From Cryptomeria japonica (Eukaryota > Streptophyta > Pinopsida > Cupressales > Cupressaceae): a DNA stretch of 64,000 nt. The stretch lies in NCBI RefSeq assembly GCF_030272615.1, contig NC_081407.1:376326377-376390376 (forward strand), read 5' to 3'. Within the stretch, counting starts at the first letter, position 1. Each line of letters opens with the position of its first letter. The notes beneath the pieces were generated by a model that was not told the origin of the DNA, searched no databases, and saw only the letters and a list, made by a program, of their open reading frames with translations. Shown here piece by piece: positions 57,401 to 64,000 of this stretch. The translations under genes and the position numbers were made by a program.

Positions 57401-57600
57401 TTAGTAAATAAAATTAAAGAATAAATATTTAAATATTATTAAAAGAAGTTTCTTCTTTCTTATGTCAGAGTGTCTTTTACTATTTACTACATTCTATTTC
57501 TATATGTAAGTAGTGATACAATTAAAAAGTACAGGATTTCAGAATAAATTAAAATTTAAAAATCTTTTAATCTAAGGGAAAACAAGTGTCATCTAGAACC
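56930..57600. repeat. Direct duplication of a ~190-bp segment
   Basis: The segment 56930-57115 (TAAATAAAATTAAGGAATGA.. to ..AACAAATGTCAT) recurs at 57405-57595 (TAAATAAAATTAAAGAATAA.. to ..AACAAGTGTCAT), about 475 bp downstream, with many substitutions. It contains the shared core AAATTAAAATTTAAAAATC. Confidence 0.75.
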
Positions 57601-58194
57601 AAGAGGCATGGTAGGAGCAAATGAAAAGACTAGTCGAAAAGTGGAATCTCATTAGGGACAATTAGGTTGTTGCTTAGGTGGTGCGATTGTGATGTTGTTT
57701 TTTGCTATTAATATAGTTTTAGATAGTTCTATTTGTTTTACTTTTTGGTTTATGATGCTCATTATTAAGTCTCTAGGCTTATGGTTTATTGGGCTTGTGA
57801 GACCCCTAAGACTGTTATTATTATTTTTGAATCCGAGAACTGTTGTTACTGTCTACTTTACTCAGTTATTTGTTAGTTTAGTTAGTCCTTATTGTAGGAA
57901 GTATGGTAGGATTAATAGGGGCTGCTACTTTAGTCTATATATTTTTTATTACTTTTGAAGGCTAGCATCTTTGTTCTATGTTGGGTGCCTAGCTATGTGA
58001 TGCCTAGGGTTTTTTTACTACTCTCTGTTGTTGTTGTTGTTGTTGTTGTAATGGTTCAGGGCCCTTTCCCTACTAAAGTAATAAAAAATAAGTGTCATAG
58101 TGGGAATACTTGTCTTTGTAGTATTGTAATAAAATTATTTATTATTGTTTCGGAGGCAAGTGAAAAATGTGCTGACTAGATTTCCATACCTCGT
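57601..58194. other. T-rich anonymous DNA with a GTT microsatellite
   Basis: No gene is supported. Two consecutive plus-strand open frames (57689-57958 and 57955-58179) translate to very hydrophobic sequence, but this follows from the T-rich strand. A (GTT)n run at 58026-58049 gives the poly-Val stretch in the second. There is no family resemblance. Confidence 0.5.
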
Positions 58195-58389
58195 TGCAAT
58201 TCTTATTTTTTGTTTTTGGATTCAACTATGTAGGATTTTTTGCATCAACTTTTTGGATTACACCCTATGATCCATCGTTAGGATTTTCTCTCCTAGAGCT
58301 CTCTCATCTTGATGATGGATCAAGGAGTGTGATCCAAAAAATTGATGCAAAAAATCCTACATAGTGGAATCCCAAAACAAAAAATTGGA
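58195..58389. mobile_element. Long palindrome, MITE-like foldback element
   Basis: An arm of about 80 bp (58200-58283, containing ACTATGTAGGATTTTTTGCA and TTTTTGGATTACACCC) is the reverse complement of 58310-58389 (containing GATCCAAAAAATTGATGC and CCTACATAGT) with few mismatches. The spacer is about 25 bp. There is no coding capacity. The inner arm TATGATCCATCGTTAGGA resembles the arm of the hairpin at 24775-24855. Clear target duplications are not seen. Confidence 0.75.
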
Positions 58390-59184
58390 AAGGTTATATC
58401 TTTTAGATTTGACCATGACCCCAAGCATGAATTGTACTAGGTGCAACTATGACTAAGGGTTTAAAATCAAATTATTCCTTAAAATAAATAATTCATTGAT
58501 TAGTTGATTTTAAGTTTTATAGAAAAATTGCTACAGGCATAGTCAAAGTTGATTAAATTTGATTAATTAGTTTTTGATTAAGGTTAAAAAAGGTTTTTAA
58601 GGGACCTTAAACCCTTTAACAAAATGTCTAAACTAGATATATCATATTATTTGATTAATTAGTTTATTAGTTAAAATCAACCATTATTTGATTAATTAGT
58701 TGAGTTTAACTTTGATAGTAAATTTCCTAAAAGTGAATTGAAGTTCATTTTGTCAAAATGAAAATTTCAATACAATAGTACAAATCAATGCACCAGCAGT
58801 ATAAAATCAACACTACATTACATTATTAAATTATAGATATTAAATTAATCTATCTAAAAATTTCAAAAAGATCTATCTTATTTTATTTTTTAATTTATTG
58901 AATAATTTTTTATTTGATTTTTGAGTTATCTAACCATTTTCATTGAATTATTGTAGAATTTGTAGTCAACAATTTTATATAAATATTATTATCAATTATA
59001 AATATTTTTATTTCTATTTTTCAATAATAATATAAATATGAATATTATTATAAAAATTAAATTATTTATTTTTCTACTTAAAGTCATTTTAATTATTTGA
59101 GAGCTATATTTTTTATAGGTAAGTGCTCCAAGTAATCGGGTAGCTCCCTCTATTTAAAAAAATTGAAATTATATGAAAATTCTA
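58390..59184. other. Anonymous AT-rich DNA
   Basis: No gene, repeat array or transposon end is recognised. TTGATTAATTAGTT-like blocks recur near 58495, 58560, 58655 and 58690 as a weak, irregular repeat. Confidence 0.5.
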
Positions 59185-59640
59185 TAAGCCATATAAATTT
59201 GTATCAAGACAAAGTGATAAAAGTATCTTACCCTAGCCCCAAATTCTACAATTCTATCAACAACTTCTTTAAGAATAAACCCCTCATTTTCATTTAAAAA
59301 AGCAACAAATTCAACAATATTTTTTCTTTGAGTCACTCCCTTTCTATATGATTCCTAAGCCTTCTCCAGCTTAGTTTTCTTATTTCCGTCATTCATATAC
59401 AACAATCCCTATCACTAAATCTCTTCATGGGAGACACCACTGCAAATTAATTCATGATAATCCTTGTGCTACTATCCATGAACCTCTGCTAATTTGTAAA
59501 TCCATTCTTTGGATTTAATAATCTTCATTTTCCAAACTTTGAACCTTATGTTAACATCAATCCTTAAGATAGATCCATCCCTAAAACAGTATTTTTCAAT
59601 GATTTCTATAAGACCTGGTTGTATAGAAGGGTTTGACCCC
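59185..59640 (-). pseudogene. Unidentified decayed coding sequence
   Basis: A single minus-strand frame stays coding-like for about 150 codons: IQPGLIEIIEKYCFRDGSIL, then FKVWKMKIIKSKEWIYKLAE, HKDYHELICSGVSHEEI, LYMNDGNKKTKLEKA, and KNIVEFVAFLNENEGFILKE followed by VVDRIVEFGA. It is interrupted only by stop codons (TAG TAG, then TAG TGA TAG, then TAG) and not by frameshifts. I cannot name the family. It may be transposon-derived. Confidence 0.4.
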
Positions 59641-60900
59641 ACCACTACCTCCTCTTTTTTTCTAGTTTATTTATTTATTTATTTTTGCTAGGGGGGGGTG
59701 GTGAACTCCATAATTTGTAATTTTGTTTGCTTGTTCTTTTTTCCTATGTTATGTGACTATTTATTGGAGAGAATGTAAAGTAATGAGACAATCTTTTTTT
59801 GATTAAAAGGGGAGATTAAAATAAAGGATATTAAAATCTTTCGGTTTAAAGAAAGATTAATAAAGGATAATCAAAGGTGATTTTATTGAAAGGGTGTGGT
59901 GGTTTGGAAACCACCCTTTAAAAGGTTATATAAGTCATTTATGTGAGAATTGGAAGGGGACAAAGAGATTAGTCATGGAAGAAGAAGAAGAATAAGAAGA
60001 AGGTGTTGGATTGGTCGGCTATGAGGCATTTGGAGAAGGGGCATATAGCACATTCCCAACTCGAGGTATAGCATACACTCAAGAGTGTCATGGCCAATGT
60101 CATTTTATTTATGTCATGATGGGTTCTTTGTAAGATGGTGGATTTTGTTTAAGAACTAATTACCTTTCAGGGTGTTATAGCCATAAAGGATCCAAGACCA
60201 TTGGAATCTTCTTAGAGTGATTATTAGCATTCAAAATGCTTAAGATTAAGATAAGTATCAGAAAACTTAATGCTATAAGAATATGGTTGAATTATGTGGC
60301 TATGTTTTTCAGTTTTGTAGTGCCATAAAACTATGACCCTAGCAATTTACGACTACATTGGGGTCCTCACGCATGCGAACTCAAATCCTCTAGCCTAATT
60401 AGAGACCGGAGACTACTCAACTTGTGAAAATAGATTCTTCCTTGGGCTCCTCATCACTTTGTCCATACTCTTCCCTGGAGAAAGGGGCAGGACACCTGGG
60501 CGTGATGCCCCTGACGTTGCCCTATTTTCGGGCAGGACCTTCCTAGAGCATGCATTGTGGGTTGTGCAGTGAGTGGGAAAACTTCCCAGATGTCGACCCA
60601 TGATGAAATTCAAATCCACCAACATGTATTTAAGGGACATTTGTCCTCTCATTTGCATAAATGGAGATTGCAAAAGTTGGATAGGTCGAAGTTGGAAAGA
60701 TTCAAGTTGCATAAGTGATCAAGCATTCAAGCATTCTTTTCTAGCATTGAGGAATCTCAAGTCTCCCTTCAAGGCTAGGTATTGCATCAAGTCAAGGATT
60801 CAACCATTGAAGAGGAGATCCCTTTCAACATTCAATTCTACACAAGCATTTCTATCAATATTGCTACTACAACCTCCCTTGAGGTGATTTACAATTCAAT
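59641..60900. other. Anonymous DNA, probably LTR sequence in its right half
   Basis: A G/C homopolymer-type run occurs at 59690-59700, and a GAA-rich microsatellite at 59977-60003. From about 60380 the sequence is less AT-rich, with GC-rich words such as GGGCAGGACACCTGGGCGTG at 60483. It leads into the LTR junction at 60994, so it is probably the body of a minus-strand LTR, but its far end is not identifiable. Short open frames here are not convincing. Confidence 0.45.
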
Positions 60901-61012
60901 CTTTCATTTACATCTACTTGCAAGTACTTTCTTTCATTACTTAGTTAATTCCAAAATTGGGGTTTGACCTAAAGGCAAACCCTCAATCCCAACACATTTC
61001 CCTCTCTTTTAT
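60901..61012 (-). mobile_element. LTR start plus polypurine tract, minus strand
   Basis: On the minus strand the sequence reads ATAAAAGAGAGGGAAATG (purine tract, 60995-61012), then TGTTGGGATTGAGGGTTTGC (LTR start at 60994), then CAAACCCCAATTTTGGAATT. The same arrangement, in the opposite orientation and diverged, occurs at 63087-63160. It marks the 3' LTR of a minus-strand element whose body lies to the left. Confidence 0.6.
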
Positions 61013-61687
61013 GTGTGTAGGTTGCAAGTGTACAGCTGTACTTTCAGATTTGAGCTTCATTTGCAGAGGTAGAAAAACCCTTTTTGTTTCACAGATTTTT
61101 TTGAGGATCGTGTACACTCCTACCATGGTCCAAACAACTTTTCATCAAATTTGCAGGGCGACTTTGTTTCAATGTTTTAATGCCAAATCTAGGTGCACAG
61201 CTTCATCCCCTATTTCGATCTCAAGTTATAATCGATTCTTTGTCACTTTTGCATTACATAAATCAATCAAATTCCTTTCCAAATCAAACAAAGGAAGAAG
61301 GGATCATCCTAACATTCTTAATTCATTCAAAATTCAATCTATCATCTTTGTGTGGAGATTGAATCTAGTGAATTATCCCTAATCTTCCTAATGTAATGGT
61401 GAAAAGTGCTTGAAGGATAATCAATAGTGAAACTCTCATCTCTCTTTGAGGGAAAGGGTAGTTTCCTTCTTGATCTATCATTCACCATTTTCCAACCATT
61501 ACAAGTTTATTGTGTTAATAATTGACTTTATAATTCTTGTCAAATTTTTACATGTTATAGTTACTTTGGTTTTTTACATATAATTTAATCTTATCACATC
61601 TTATAATTGATCTTAACATTAATATTTAGTCCATTAATTATATTGGGATTACTTAATTTAAGTCTTGGAGAAAAGTGCAATTACATT

Positions 61688-61700
61688 TGGTATCAGAGCC
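61688..61700 (+). other. Primer-binding site preceded by an LTR 3' end
   Basis: TGGTATCAGAGCC is a perfect initiator tRNA-Met-type primer-binding site, two bases after a plausible LTR end (AATTACA at 61685). The left LTR extends some hundreds of bases upstream, but its start is not found. The interior would lie to the right. Confidence 0.75.
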
Positions 61701-63086
61701 AAAAATTGGGCTTTCGAGTTGTTAGTTCTTGAATCTCTTCTTATTTTTGTGTCTTAGTTAAGAGTGAAAAGACTCTATAGATAAATACATAAGATCAATT
61801 TCAACAACCTCACATTAGAAATTATATTTAATTTAGATTAAATTGCACTAGTCATTTATAGAGAGAAACATAGTGTGCTATGCCACATATACTTTTAAAA
61901 ATAAAAATAAAAAATAGAATGAAATATATTCTTAATATAGAAATATGTATTAACTATTTCTAAGTTGTATATACCTAATTACCAATACTTCAACATATAA
62001 AATGGTTATATTGCTAATTTTGTTTACAATGACATATCATTTGAAAAAAAGAAAAAATCATAATTATTTGTTATGAATATGTGAGATGATCCCTCACATA
62101 ATATCCAATATAGAAAATATGCATAAATTAGCACTCTAAAAAGTGAAATTGTCTTTTATTACAATTAACAAGAAAATAAATTGAATTGTCACTAATGAAA
62201 ATATAAATAAAAACATCTAATTCTTTATTAATAAGAACACCAAACCATGGAATAATGGTATATTACACTTATTATCCTTAGTCAATTAGAGAGAGTTTAT
62301 GGTCGTCAATTTATAGACAAGAATAGGGAGTGACAATGTATAAATCATTACATTATTCCTCACAAGAAAAATATGAGAAGTGTCTCACATTAGTTGAGAC
62401 CCTAGTAAGTGCATCACGTTGGTTGATTTCCTAGAGAATACAAAATATCTTACCAATACCCTTTGTAGGATAGATCTTTTATTTGTGTCTTATAGCCAGT
62501 TACCACACTATGTCGATGAATAGATTGATCATTGCTTCCACTTAATTTATAGTGTTTTGTTTTAACATTCATGTAAACAGTTTATGGTCATTGTTGCCAC
62601 TTAATTTTATAATATATGCATGTATCTCTTGTAATGGTTAAAAAATTAGGGTTACGGTTAAATTAAGATAATAAAACCACTAGATTACCTTATAATTAAA
62701 CATTACATTAAAGAGGAGATGAATCTAATAGATCTAGACATGAAAGACCAAGATTCTGATTAGATTCTTGGTTCCTTGGATGGGGATTTCTCCTCTTTGA
62801 GTTGAATTGAATTGGATTGTAGTATATTAAGGCAAAATAGGTGATTATTGAAGTTGTTTGGTAGAAAAAATGAGCTACAAATGTTGTATGGAGCCACCAA
62901 CCTAAATCTGGGCAAAATAAGATGTGATGGATTTGTTCCTAGAAGTTCAACCTGATTTTTTGGGACCAGGTAGTATCAATTCACCATGGTCCTCCAAATT
63001 TTATAATGTCGAAAGATAAACCTATTTGTCTCTATGAATTATGTTGATCCTCCTAAACACAACTTTGTAGCTATTGCTTACACACA
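61701..63086 (+). other. Non-coding interior of an LTR element fragment
   Basis: About 1.4 kb between the primer-binding site at 61688 and the polypurine tract at 63087 is AT-rich without a recognisable gag or pol motif. If both ends belong to one element it is short and non-autonomous. However, the left LTR sequence does not visibly match the LTR starting at 63102. Confidence 0.45.
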
Positions 63087-64000
63087 AAAAGAAGGGGAAA
63101 TTGTTGGGAATAGGGGTTTTCCTAAGTCAAACCCCAATTTAGGAATTAACCTTGAGTGAAATAATGCAAATAATGAAATAAATGTTGAATATATATACCT
63201 CAGATCTACAATTGTTGATGATGATGTTTTGATCTTTGAATGTAATCACAAATGTTGTATGAAATAGCATGAACATGACAAAACCCTAATCACACACACA
63301 TGCTTTCATAAGGATTGACAAGAATTTTCTCCACAATACTTGATGATGAGTATGTAGCTTTCGAGATCTTTGAAAAAGCTTGATAATGAATGATCCACGG
63401 ATGCACGAATGTTAGATTTCTTGTAGATGGAGACTTAGATCCAAAATGAATTGATATAATGTCTTTATATAGGTTTCTCTAGGTAAATTACTAATAAAGG
63501 CCAACCTCCAATAGTCATGTATAGCCACAAAGATAAATTTTCGTCAAGAAAATACAACACTCACCCTATTTCAAATTTGGGCTCCTTTGAGAAACACCAT
63601 GTCATTTTAGGGTGCCATGATCCACACCAAGATGTAACACAACCTAGTCCCACTACAAAGGGGACCAAAACAAGATTCCACGGAGGTGGGTATCACTTTG
63701 TGGGACACACAACAAGGTGTTCATGACATCAAAGTTGGGTAATTAGCACAATTTGAGCCTAGAGAGGTGATGGAGATAGACCATGCTAAATCAGGGGCAC
63801 AAACACTTTCACCCAAAAAAAATACAATAGGATTTACAGTATAATATTTGAAAAAAAAGTTTCAACATCCAAACAACTACTCATGATATCTCTAGTAGGA
63901 GATGACAATGCATATCCACATTCACATAAAAAATAACTATAACATATTTATTTATAAATGATTAATTTTTTTAGAAATTATAAATTTCTTTTTGTGTGGC
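63087..64000 (+). mobile_element. Polypurine tract and LTR running off the window
   Basis: AAAAAGAAGGGGAAA (63087-63101) is followed by TGTTGGGAATAGGGGTTTTC at 63102, a PPT/LTR junction. The LTR continues for at least several hundred bases, and its end is not visible before 64000. The first 60 bp are homologous to the inverted junction at 60994. Confidence 0.6.

Noticed and set aside
57689-58179. Two adjacent hydrophobic frames that might suggest membrane proteins
   Set aside because: A T-rich strand automatically yields Phe/Leu/Val/Ile. The poly-Val run comes from (GTT)n, and there is no family resemblance.
60413-61382. Several open frames of 60-141 codons on both strands
   Set aside because: They overlap LTR-like sequence next to PPT/PBS landmarks, with no motif and no shared frame.

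Overview
The window looks like intergenic DNA of a large seed-plant genome, most likely a gymnosperm (conifer-like). This is inferred from four things: a high load of old nested LTR retrotransposons, a plant L1-type LINE, a plant A-type (CYP71-clan) P450 relic with its intron, and several kilobases of degenerate interstitial telomere-like repeat. There is no prokaryotic or organellar gene organisation. I find no intact, confidently functional host gene.

Layout: (1) 1-2811 is AT-rich and holds a degenerate ~39-bp tandem repeat. (2) 2812-10200 is a minus-strand, 5'-truncated L1-like LINE (ORF1 zinc knuckle, endonuclease, reverse transcriptase). Its RT is split by a 4.6-kb LTR retrotransposon at 2948-7550. 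(3) 10200-14887 is mostly anonymous and contains one WD40-like exon fragment. (4) 14888-24494 is a head-to-tail array of a non-autonomous minus-strand LTR element, with four LTRs about 3 kb apart. (5) 24495-27583 is anonymous AT-rich DNA with a hairpin element, a polypyrimidine/microsatellite tract and a possible stray terminal exon. (6) 27584-39328 is a complete but decayed Ty3/Gypsy element on the minus strand with ~2.7-kb LTRs. It has gag, protease, an RNase H-like domain before the RT, RT, the usual RNase H and integrase, and a decayed coiled-coil ORF lies inside each LTR. (7) 40910-47758 is a minus-strand LTR element with a perfect TGTAG target duplication. It carries a gag C-terminal half with zinc knuckles and a long non-pol ORF. 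(8) 47764-54270 is telomere-like repeat with a TTAGGG-to-CCCTAA switch near 48075. It is interrupted at 49706-52303 by a small plus-strand LTR element (perfect GTCCT target duplication) with an uninterrupted 346-codon coiled-coil ORF. (9) 55114-56555 is a P450 pseudogene, followed by tandemly duplicated downstream DNA. (10) 57600-64000 contains a palindromic MITE-like element and fragments of further LTR elements.

The most interesting signal is the pair of elements at 40910-47758 and 49706-52303. Their LTRs are related, both lack recognisable pol, and both carry versions of the same unidentified coiled-coil protein. The small element looks like a stripped-down derivative whose ORF starts in the LTR and reads through the primer-binding site. 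The second is the Gypsy element, which carries an ORF inside its LTRs and an RNase H-like domain ahead of RT. All family assignments come from reading translated motifs by eye. Boundary coordinates may be off by one or two bases.
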